Below, one piece after another: positions 1 to 6,155 of a DNA stretch of 28,131 nucleotides. This stretch comes from Synechococcus sp. HW_metabat.54 (GTDB lineage Bacteria; Cyanobacteriota; Cyanobacteriia; PCC-6307; Cyanobiaceae). Both the position numbers and the translations under genes were made by a program. The notes under the pieces were generated by a model, which saw nothing but the letters and a program-made list of their open reading frames with translations, did no database searches and had not been told where the DNA came from. Where the stretch lies: contig JAAZVJ010000001.1 in NCBI GenBank assembly GCA_018623675.1, forward strand, positions 1 through 28,131. The letters are read 5' to 3'. Within the stretch, counting starts at the first letter, position 1. The number at the start of each line of letters is the position of its first letter.

Positions 1-618
1 GCCGAAAACACCAGCCACACCCAGCATGTGGAAGGGGTGCATCAGGATGTTGTGCTCGGCCTGGAACACCAACATGAAGTTGAAGGTGCCAGAGATGCCC
101 AGGGGCATGCCGTCAGAGAAGGAACCCTGGCCAAAGGGGTAGATCAGGAAGACTGCGAAGGCTGCAGACAGCGGAGCGCTGTAAGCAACGCAGATCCAAG
201 GACGCATGCCAAGGCGGTAGGAGAGTTCCCACTGACGCCCCATGTAGGCAGAGATGCCGATCAGGAAGTGGAAGACAACCAGCTGGTAAGGACCGCCGTT
301 GTACAGCCATTCATCCAGGGTTGCCGCTTCCCAGATGGGATAGAAGTGCAGGCCGATGGCGTTGGAGGAAGGAACAACAGCGCCAGAAATGATGTTGTTG
401 CCGTAGATCAGGGAGCCGGCGACGGGCTCACGGATGCCGTCGATATCCACCGCAGGAGCTGCGATGAAGGCGACGATGAAGCAGATGGTGGCCGCAAGCA
501 GACAGGGAATCATCAGGACGCCAAACCAACCCACATAAATGCGGTTGTTGGTGTTGGTCACCCACTGACAGAAGCTTTCCCAAGTACTGGAACGACCGCT
601 GCGAATGGCAGTAGCCAT
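1..618 (-). CDS. psbA: Photosystem II D1 protein, 5' part (partial at window edge)
   Basis: Translating the minus strand from the ATG at 618-616 gives 206 residues of D1, the photosystem II reaction-centre subunit that binds pheophytin, QB and part of the Mn cluster in the thylakoid membrane. The start [16 protein letters not shown], the stretch [18 protein letters not shown] and the run [16 protein letters not shown] are unmistakable. The protein is cut after LGVAGVFG, so the QB pocket and C-terminal Mn ligands lie outside the window. The residue equivalent to standard position 130 (residue 129 here, in [12 protein letters not shown]) is Gln. That is the low-light D1:1 type; high-light D1:2 forms carry Glu. 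No Shine-Dalgarno precedes the ATG; the AAGGAG nearby is on the opposite strand. Identity is certain; isoform assignment rests on the one residue. Confidence 0.98.
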   Translation of the reverse strand, partial: MATAIRSGRSSTWESFCQWVTNTNNRIYVGWFGVLMIPCLLAATICFIVAFIAAPAVDIDGIREPVAGSLIYGNNIISGAVVPSSNAIGLHFYPIWEAATLDEWLYNGGPYQLVVFHFLIGISAYMGRQWELSYRLGMRPWICVAYSAPLSAAFAVFLIYPFGQGSFSDGMPLGISGTFNFMLVFQAEHNILMHPFHMLGVAGVFG

Positions 619-743
619 GACAAAACAAGGAGTACGGAAACTGACTTACTGGCTCCGAAAAGCAGCAAGACAGGACTCAAGACTATGGAGTGAACTTTCC
701 TTTTCTCGGAAATTAAAAACTTCGAGTCATTGCTCAATCTGGC
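619..743 (-). promoter_or_regulatory. psbA promoter and 5' leader region
   Basis: This gene-free DNA lies directly upstream of psbA. On the minus strand the best sigma70-like pair I can find is TTCCGA (711-706), an 18-nt spacer and CATAGT (687-682), which would give a leader of about 55 nt. A second weak -35-like hexamer, TTGAGC, lies at 737-732. A small TTTCC/GGAAA inverted repeat spans 696-712. That psbA is strongly and light-dependently transcribed is known for the family; the exact promoter assigned here is inference. Confidence 0.35.
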
Positions 744-773
744 TTCATGAAGCATTTGTAAATGCTTCATGAA
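744..773. repeat. Perfect 14-bp inverted repeat with 2-nt spacer
   Basis: TTCATGAAGCATTT (744-757) and AAATGCTTCATGAA (760-773) are exact reverse complements separated by GT. The repeat begins 10 nt after the stop codon of the upstream minus-strand membrane-protein gene and lies behind the psbA promoter. As RNA it folds into a long AU-rich hairpin, but no U-tract follows on either strand. It could be a Rho-independent-like terminator or RNA end-stabiliser for the 784-2133 gene, insulating psbA, or a protein-binding dyad. The symmetry is certain; the role is inferred. Confidence 0.8.
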
Positions 774-783
774 TCTGTGTAAA

Positions 784-2133
784 TCAGGCTGGCTTTGCCG
801 CGGCCTGCTCTTGCACCCACTGTCCAGCCTGTTGGGCAAATCCTTGCCAATTGAGCCTTTCCTGCTCTGCGGCCTTCGCCACCAACAAAGGAGCTTGCTG
901 CTTGAGCAACTCCAAATCGGGCTCGGCCACACCCGCGTTGAGAGCCATCCAATCGGCCATGGAAGCCCCCACCACGCGCGTGAGGTAAGCAGCACTCAGG
1001 GCTTGCATCACCCCAGCCACAAGCCAGGAACTGCCATCCAACTTCGCCAGTCCGAGCAACGCCTGACCACTCCACTCCAGAACACCTTGGGCGAGTGCCG
1101 CGCCGGCCAGATGGCGAGCGGCGACCTGAAGCACTTCAGGGCTCCAGCGGCATCCCCAGATCTCACCCATCTCTTTCAGCATCAGGCCGTTACCCGCCGC
1201 TACAGCCAATAAATCCATGCTTGGCAGCGGTGAGGCCAAAACAGCTCCAGCCACCAGCCATTGGCTGCGGAGGAGCAAGCCACGAAAGCGATCACGTCGG
1301 AGGCTTTCCAGCTCCGTTTGCCACTGACGGTGGAGATTTTCCAGCAGACGTTGACGGGTGAGTTCCATTCCTTGGCTCGGCTGCTCCAGCCATTGACGCG
1401 TCGGCAGCAACACCGTTCTGAGCTGATCAAGCTGACCATCCCAGACCAATAAATGCTGGTGCCAGCGCTCAGGCAACTGGGCCAGCAACGCCTCTTGCGC
1501 CTGAGGCCAGGCATCGATGCACTCACCTTGATTCACCACCAACCACGCAGGCTGACGCTCAGGAACCTGTTGAAGGCGCAGCAGGTCAGACGCCCTCAAA
1601 GGCAGAGGCAAAACGAACAGCAGGGCGTCTTGCTCCTGAAGGGCAGTTGGCCAGACCCAGTCGTCACTCACGCTGGGTAAGGGCTGCCCCACGCACAGGC
1701 TCAGAGGATGGAGGCCAGCGAGGGACTGCTGAAGCACCGATGTCTTGGGCAAGCCCACACCCTCGGAAGCCACAACCCCAACACTGAGTGGCTCAGAACG
1801 TTGCACGACAGCGTCCAGTGCAAGCTGACGTTCAGCACGGGACGACGCCGCGTCGGCTTGTTCCTCAAGCGCAGCGAATTGATCCAGCACCGCATCACAG
1901 CGCTTCAACCAACCCTCCACCGTGGAAGGGGCTTTGAACACCGGGGGCTTGGCCGGCCGGCTTAACCACCAGAGCCCACCACCGATGGCCACAACCCCGA
2001 GGCCGCCACCAGGAATGTGGAGCAGATCGGTCAGAGCCCATTGCGCAGCGATCACACTGCCGCCAGCAACGGCGATCGTGCGCAGCAGCCTGGGCTGATC
2101 AATCAGGGAGCCGAGTGACGGCACCGGAAGCAT
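784..2133 (-). CDS. DUF697-type membrane protein with degenerate GTPase-like region
   Basis: This 449-residue protein resembles the cyanobacterial DUF697 (YcjF-like) family, whose molecular role is not established. A hydrophobic N-terminal part (about residues 18-57) has two Gly-rich potential membrane segments. A middle region (about 110-230) looks like a decayed small-GTPase domain: ASEGVGLPKTS at 122-132 sits where a P-loop GxxxxGK[ST] is expected but has Pro before the Lys, and the later VVNQGE run is only a weak NKxD-like motif. The C-terminal part (about 285-449) has the Ala/Leu-rich amphipathic helices and a hydrophobic segment near SPLPSMDLLAVAAGNGLM, typical of DUF697. It reads towards psbA, separated by 165 nt and the inverted repeat. 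Nucleotide binding is doubtful. The family call is moderately firm; function is unknown. Confidence 0.75.
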   Translation of the reverse strand: MLPVPSLGSLIDQPRLLRTIAVAGGSVIAAQWALTDLLHIPGGGLGVVAIGGGLWWLSRPAKPPVFKAPSTVEGWLKRCDAVLDQFAALEEQADAASSRAERQLALDAVVQRSEPLSVGVVASEGVGLPKTSVLQQSLAGLHPLSLCVGQPLPSVSDDWVWPTALQEQDALLFVLPLPLRASDLLRLQQVPERQPAWLVVNQGECIDAWPQAQEALLAQLPERWHQHLLVWDGQLDQLRTVLLPTRQWLEQPSQGMELTRQRLLENLHRQWQTELESLRRDRFRGLLLRSQWLVAGAVLASPLPSMDLLAVAAGNGLMLKEMGEIWGCRWSPEVLQVAARHLAGAALAQGVLEWSGQALLGLAKLDGSSWLVAGVMQALSAAYLTRVVGASMADWMALNAGVAEPDLELLKQQAPLLVAKAAEQERLNWQGFAQQAGQWVQEQAAAKPA

Positions 2134-2284
2134 GAGCTGGGGCGAGAGGGTCCGGCCTTCCTAGCTCACCCTTGCCGAAGCGACCAGTGCAAAACGCCCG
2201 ATCAAGGCAGAGCGCAATCCGACCCCCAACAAATGACGCGCAGCGCTTCGCTCCATAGCGTGGACTTGACAGTGCAGTGCCCGC

Positions 2285-3205
2285 ATGGCCAGCGAACGCG
2301 CCGCAACCGATCGCCGCAAAGAGGTGAAACGTGTGCTGGTGGCAGCACTCGTGATCAACCTGAGCATGACTGGGCTCAAGCTGGTGATCGGACTCATCAG
2401 TGGATCGCTGGCGGTCATCGCTGATGCCATGCACAGCGCCACGGATGCACTCTCCAGCTTGATGGGGCTGATTACCAATGGGCTCTCCGATCCAAGACCG
2501 GATCGCGACCATCCCTACGGCCATGACAAATACGAAGGCGTCGGAGCACTCGCCATTGCCGGCTTCATCCTCTTCACCGCCATTGAAATCCTGATCAATG
2601 CCGGGGAGCGACTCATGGATGGGATCCCGCCCCTACGCATCAATGGCCATGAACTGCTGCTACTGCTGATCGTTCTGGGGTTCAACCTCGGCCTTGCGCT
2701 TTACGAGCGTCGTGAAGGGCGCCGGCTTCAAAGCCACCTACTGATGGCCGATGCGCGCCACACCACCAGTGACATCTGGACGACCGTGATCGTGCTGCTC
2801 GGGCTGACCGGAGCTTGGTGGTTCCAAGTGAATTGGCTCGATGTTGCCCTTGCCGCTCCCCTAGCGGTGTTGCTGATCCGCGTTTGTTGGGATGTGGTGC
2901 GAACCAATTTGCCCTGGCTTGTGGATCACATCGCCATCGCACCAGAAGCCATCCATGAGCAGGCCATGGCTGTTCCAGGGGTCCTCAATTGCCACGACAT
3001 TGCCAGTCGCGGTGTGCTCGGTCAGAGGGTGTTTGTGGACATGCACATGGTGGTGGAAACCGACGACCTACCAACAGCGCACAGCATCACCGAGCAGGTG
3101 GAAGAACGACTGGAACGGCGCTTTGGCCCGGTGCGCTGCACCATCCACCTCGAACCCAAGGATTACGCCGAGCAGTCGATCACTTTTCGAGGCACCCACG
3201 GCTGA
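2285..3205 (+). CDS. Cation diffusion facilitator family transporter
   Basis: A 306-residue inner-membrane protein of the CDF family, which exports divalent metals in exchange for protons. About six hydrophobic segments lie in residues 18-205, followed by a cytoplasmic ferredoxin-like tail (about 210-300). The metal-site pairs are visible in both expected helices: H50-SAT-D54 in helix II (ADAMHSATDALSS) and H159-TTS-D163 in helix V (DARHTTSDIW). The HPYGHDKYE motif follows helix II. HxxxD in both helices is the pattern of zinc-type members, whereas Mn/Fe types usually have Asp pairs, so Zn (or Co/Cd) is the best guess. An in-frame TGA at 2267 shows the ATG at 2285 is the first available start. 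It is divergent from the DUF697 gene; no Zur-like box was seen in the 151-nt gap. Confidence 0.93.
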   Translation: MASERAATDRRKEVKRVLVAALVINLSMTGLKLVIGLISGSLAVIADAMHSATDALSSLMGLITNGLSDPRPDRDHPYGHDKYEGVGALAIAGFILFTAIEILINAGERLMDGIPPLRINGHELLLLLIVLGFNLGLALYERREGRRLQSHLLMADARHTTSDIWTTVIVLLGLTGAWWFQVNWLDVALAAPLAVLLIRVCWDVVRTNLPWLVDHIAIAPEAIHEQAMAVPGVLNCHDIASRGVLGQRVFVDMHMVVETDDLPTAHSITEQVEERLERRFGPVRCTIHLEPKDYAEQSITFRGTHG

Positions 3206-3251
3206 CTGGGCCGGTCGTCAGGGCGGCGCTCCCAGCCACCTCCACCCCCCC

Positions 3252-3265
3252 TGTGATGCGTCACA
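3252..3265. repeat. TGTGA-N4-TCACA dyad upstream of the Gly/Arg-rich gene
   Basis: TGTGATGCGTCACA is a 5-bp-arm inverted repeat 27 nt before the start at 3293 and 46 nt after the CDF stop. The half-sites match the CRP recognition sequence, but CRP/SyCRP1 sites have a 6-bp spacer and this has 4. It may be an operator, a small hairpin or chance. Confidence 0.4.
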
Positions 3266-3292
3266 CTTGCGCCTGATTGCAGGCCATGGGCC

Positions 3293-3811
3293 ATGACTGA
3301 TTCCTACGGAGATTCCCAACAAAACGGGGGACAGGCTGGCCGTGATGGCGGTCGAGATGGTGGCCGCCGTCGTGGCAATGGCAATCGTGAAGGTGGCGGT
3401 TTCCGCATTCGCCTGAGCGACAACGAAATGCGCTCGGTACGCGCACTCCAGGAAGCCTTCAATCTCCGCTCCACTGTGGCCGTGCTCGGCTTTGCCGTCC
3501 GCAGCCTGGGCCAGATGCTCGAAGACGGTCAGCTTGATGCCCTGATCGAGCAACAGAAAGCACAAGCTCCCCGCGGTGGTGGGCGTCGCGGCGATCAGCG
3601 AGGCGACGGCGGTCGTTTCGGCAATCGCGCCGAAGGCGGTGGTCGCGGCAACCGGCCGGATCCCTTTGCTCGTCCTGCCAAACCTCAGCCCACTGTTGCT
3701 GAAGTCGCTACAGAAGACGTCGCTGAAGCGGTCGAAGCTGCTGTTGATGCATCACCAGAAGCAGCCTCTGACGACACCAACACCTCCGACTCCACCGCCA
3801 CCCAGGATTGA
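3293..3811 (+). CDS. Gly/Arg-rich (RGG-like) small protein with possible ribbon-helix-helix core
   Basis: I do not recognise a named family for this 172-residue protein. It has four parts: an N-terminal low-complexity stretch rich in Gly, Arg, Asp and Asn (1-36); a compact core (about 37-90) beginning FRIRLSDNEMRSVRALQEAF; a second RGG-like stretch (about 93-127, RGGGRRGDQRGDGGRFGNR); and an acidic Ala/Glu/Asp/Thr tail (about 135-172). The core, a short strand followed by two helices ending in LGQMLEDG, resembles a ribbon-helix-helix fold. RGG tracts usually bind RNA or drive self-association, so an RNA- or DNA-binding role is plausible but inferred. Its stop lies 3 nt before trpS, implying co-transcription. 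Only a weak ribosome-binding site (GCAGG) is present. Confidence 0.8.
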   Translation: MTDSYGDSQQNGGQAGRDGGRDGGRRRGNGNREGGGFRIRLSDNEMRSVRALQEAFNLRSTVAVLGFAVRSLGQMLEDGQLDALIEQQKAQAPRGGGRRGDQRGDGGRFGNRAEGGGRGNRPDPFARPAKPQPTVAEVATEDVAEAVEAAVDASPEAASDDTNTSDSTATQD

Positions 3812-3814
3812 TTC

Positions 3815-4828
3815 ATGGCCCAGTCGCGGGTTCTCTCTGGCGTCCAGCCCACCGGCGCCCTTCATTTAGGGAATTGGTTGGGAGCGATCCGCAACTGGGT
3901 GGATCTACAGCACGACCACGACACCTTTGTTTGTGTCGTGGACTTGCACGCGATCACCGTTCCCCATGACCCCTCACGGCTCGCCGAGGACACCCTCACA
4001 ACCGCGGCCCTCTATTTGGCCTGCGGGATCGATCCGAAGCAAAGCACTGTGTTCGTTCAGAGCCACGTGCCTGCCCATTCCGAGCTCTGCTGGCTCCTGA
4101 ATTGCGTCACTCCGCTCAATTGGCTTGAGCGGATGATCCAGTTCAAAGAAAAGTCGGTGAAACAAGGAGACAACGTCTCGGTTGGCTTGTTGGATTACCC
4201 CGTCTTGATGGCGGCCGACATCCTTCTCTATGACGCCGACCTGGTTCCCGTTGGAGAAGATCAAAAGCAGCACCTAGAGCTCGCACGAGATATCGCTCAG
4301 CAACGGATCAATGCCCGCTTCGGGAGCGATGACTCCCCGGTACTGAAAGTGCCCAAACCCCTGATCCTCAAAGAAGGTGCAAGGGTTATGAGCCTCACCG
4401 ACGGGCGCAGCAAGATGAGCAAAAGCGATCCCAATGAGGGCAGTCGGATCACCCTTCTGGACCCGCCAGAGCTGATCACAAAGAAAATCAAGCGCGCCAA
4501 AACCGACCCTCAAATGGGGCTGGAATTCGATAATCCCGAGCGTCCTGAAACCGACAATTTGCTGGGCCTCTACGCCATCCTCAGCGGGAAGGGTCGGGAT
4601 GCAGCTGCTCAGGAATGCGCAGATATGGGTTGGGGCCGATTCAAGCCTCTCCTTGCCGAGGCAGCCGTTGCTGCTCTGGAACCTATCCAAAACCGCTACC
4701 AAGAGCTGATCGACGACCGCGCCGAACTTGGACGCGTGCTGAAGGATGGGGCCGATCGGGCCAATACCGTCGCAGAAGCCACCGTTGACCGTGTTCGCAA
4801 CAGCCTCGGTTTCTTGACCAACACTTAA
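3815..4828 (+). CDS. trpS: Tryptophanyl-tRNA synthetase
   Basis: TrpRS charges tRNA-Trp with tryptophan using ATP in the cytoplasm. The 337-residue product has normal bacterial length. The class I HIGH signature is HLGN at 17-20, preceded by SGVQPTGAL, and KMSKS is at 200-204 (GRSKMSKSDPNEGSR). The tryptophan-pocket region YPVLMAADILLYDADLVPVG (129-147) is typical. The start at 3815 follows the Gly/Arg-rich gene by 3 nt, with a weak AGGA upstream, so translation may depend on the upstream gene. No leader peptide or trp-type regulatory element is seen. Confidence 0.98.
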   Translation: MAQSRVLSGVQPTGALHLGNWLGAIRNWVDLQHDHDTFVCVVDLHAITVPHDPSRLAEDTLTTAALYLACGIDPKQSTVFVQSHVPAHSELCWLLNCVTPLNWLERMIQFKEKSVKQGDNVSVGLLDYPVLMAADILLYDADLVPVGEDQKQHLELARDIAQQRINARFGSDDSPVLKVPKPLILKEGARVMSLTDGRSKMSKSDPNEGSRITLLDPPELITKKIKRAKTDPQMGLEFDNPERPETDNLLGLYAILSGKGRDAAAQECADMGWGRFKPLLAEAAVAALEPIQNRYQELIDDRAELGRVLKDGADRANTVAEATVDRVRNSLGFLTNT

Positions 4829-4833
4829 AAACT

Positions 4834-4855
4834 GCCGCCACCCACCCGAGGCGGC
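4834..4855 (+). terminator. Possible terminator hairpin after trpS
   Basis: GCCGCC (4834-4839) and GGCGGC (4850-4855) form a 6-bp all-GC stem with a 10-nt loop, starting 5 nt after the trpS stop. No T-tract follows, so it is not a canonical intrinsic terminator. Its position at the end of the CDF/Gly-Arg/trpS run supports an RNA 3'-end role. Confidence 0.45.
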
Positions 4856-4880
4856 TAATCAATGAAGAGTGCACACAAAA

Positions 4881-4976
4881 GTTTCGCTAATCATTAAAAC
4901 TGTCTGAGAATTGATGGTCTATCCCTGGAGAGAAGGTAAGGCGAAACCAGTGGACCACTGAAATCGCATCAATCTC
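4881..4976 (+). promoter_or_regulatory. Possible structured RNA leader of the muramidase gene
   Basis: Three complementary pairs lie in this gap. Helix A: GTTTCGC (4881-4887) with GCGAAAC (4941-4947). Helix B: GAGAATTGATG (4906-4916) with CATCAATCTC (4967-4976), ten pairs with one bulged A. Helix C: CAGTG/CACTG around a 3-nt loop (4948-4960), abutting helix A. A and B interleave, so they would form a pseudoknot or be alternative folds. It does not match riboswitch classes I know. No promoter is evident, so transcription through this region is assumed. A helix of this size can arise by chance. Confidence 0.3.
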
Positions 4977-5073
4977 AACTGTGTCTTGGTCCAACATCTT
5001 TCCGGCGAACACACCGCACGCGCGCCGTCAAGGCCGGTTCTGAGGGGCTCGCATCAGACCCACGGAGCTCGTC

Positions 5074-5781
5074 ATGGTGATGGGCCCTTGTTTGCACTGC
5101 GTGCCCAATTCCCCCAACACTCAGCAGATCAGAGTTCTCCAGCGCCCGTTCAAAGCGGCTGCTCGCAAGAACGTGCTTCCGATCGCCGGAGTGCTGAGTG
5201 CTGCACTGCTCACAGGTCAGGCCCTTCATGCAGAGCGCTCAGGGGAACGGGTTGAACAAAACGAAGTGGTGAAGTCCGCACTGTTGGCCAAGCCTGCCGA
5301 CGAGGCGCATTACGACATCACCCCGGAACGTCGTGCATTGCTCAACACGATCCGCTACGCCGAAGGAACGTGGAAGGACGGCAAGCATCAGGGCTATCGA
5401 ACGCTCTATGGAGGGGGCCTCTTTTCCGATCTCTCCCGCCATCCGGACCGCGTGGTGGTCAAGCGTTATGCCAGTGCCGCAGCGGGTGCCTACCAATTCC
5501 TTCCAGGTACCTGGAATCAGGTGGCGCGAGAACTCAAGCTCAGCAGCTTTGAGCCACAGCATCAAGACCAGGCAGCTCTGCGACTGATCGAACGTCGTGG
5601 CGCCCTCGCCGAAGTGGATCGCCACGGCCTCACCAAAACGGCAATGCACAAATTGGCTCCGGAGTGGGCGTCATTTCCAACCCACGCTGGTTTCAGCGCC
5701 TATGGCCAGCCGGTCAAGAGCCATGCTGAACTCGCCAAGTTCTACAACGAAAATCTGCGACAAATCCGTCGCGGCGCCTGA
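5074..5781 (+). CDS. Exported lambda-R-like muramidase (GH104-type lytic transglycosylase)
   Basis: The C-terminal 150 residues follow the phage lambda R endolysin pattern closely. YAEGT (95-99) holds the catalytic Glu97, then GYRTLYGGGLFSDLSRHP, GAYQFLPGTW, the SQDAVAL-like HQDQAALRLIERRGAL and WASFP. Such enzymes cleave the MurNAc-GlcNAc bond of peptidoglycan, leaving anhydro ends. Unlike lambda R, residues 1-53 carry a basic stretch (RPFKAAARKN) then a hydrophobic LPIAGVLSAALLTGQALHA, a likely signal peptide, so the protein should act in the periplasm. The basic region is preceded by an unusually long 20-odd-residue N-terminus with CLHC. GGAG at 5064-5067, 6 nt before the ATG, supports this start. 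It ends 2 nt before the convergent DUF2605 gene. A housekeeping wall-remodelling role is inferred. Confidence 0.88.
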   Translation: MVMGPCLHCVPNSPNTQQIRVLQRPFKAAARKNVLPIAGVLSAALLTGQALHAERSGERVEQNEVVKSALLAKPADEAHYDITPERRALLNTIRYAEGTWKDGKHQGYRTLYGGGLFSDLSRHPDRVVVKRYASAAAGAYQFLPGTWNQVARELKLSSFEPQHQDQAALRLIERRGALAEVDRHGLTKTAMHKLAPEWASFPTHAGFSAYGQPVKSHAELAKFYNENLRQIRRGA

Positions 5782-5783
5782 GC

Positions 5784-6131
5784 TCACCCCATCCGCGAAG
5801 CCTGGGAAATGCCCCCCGCAAGGGCCCACACTTCCGTGACGAGCTGATGCCAGGGGGCCATCGCTTCCATCGAAACCGCCATGGCCTTGGGTGAGGCTGC
5901 CACGAGGGCGCGTGTCGCTGCAATGGCTTTGTGCCCTTCTTCCAGGCGAAGGGCCATGACACGACGTTGCTCAGGAGTCATCACCCGATCTGGACAGACG
6001 GCCAGCAACTCCTCACCACGGTTGAACCAGTGGGAAAAATCATTCAAGAGCGAGTCGAGAAGCGTCTCAAGAAGAGCATCCGCCTCTGCATCTCTGGATG
6101 GATCACCGTCGCTTGGAGAGCTGGATTCCAT
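5784..6131 (-). CDS. DUF2605 family protein
   Basis: The 115-residue product matches the cyanobacterial DUF2605 pattern: ETLLDSLLNDFSHWFNRGEELL near the N-terminus, a central EQRRVMALRLEEGHKAIAAT helix and the C-terminal PWHQLVTEVWALA motif. It is probably all-helical and soluble; function is unknown. I chose the ATG at 6131-6129 (MESSSPSDGD). The in-frame ATG at 6152 (MGVSFSP) would add 7 residues and start only 3 nt from thrS. The open frame continues much further upstream, but that part is antisense to thrS and lacks family similarity. Its promoter must overlap the thrS coding region or the few bases between the genes. Confidence 0.88.
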   Translation of the reverse strand: MESSSPSDGDPSRDAEADALLETLLDSLLNDFSHWFNRGEELLAVCPDRVMTPEQRRVMALRLEEGHKAIAATRALVAASPKAMAVSMEAMAPWHQLVTEVWALAGGISQASRMG

Positions 6132-6155
6132 GGGGCTGAATGACACGCCCATAGG

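Noticed and set aside
2266..2271. TTGACA as -35 element for the cation transporter gene
   Set aside because: It lies only 13 nt before the ATG, so the -10 element would fall inside the gene and no suitable hexamer is there.
4881..5073. c-di-AMP (ydaO), TPP, glycine or glutamine riboswitch upstream of the muramidase
   Set aside because: CTGAGA and a CGCTAATC-like stretch are present, but the other conserved blocks of these classes (for ydaO, the GGGGTGAATC-like and CAGCTAACCTCG-like segments) are missing.
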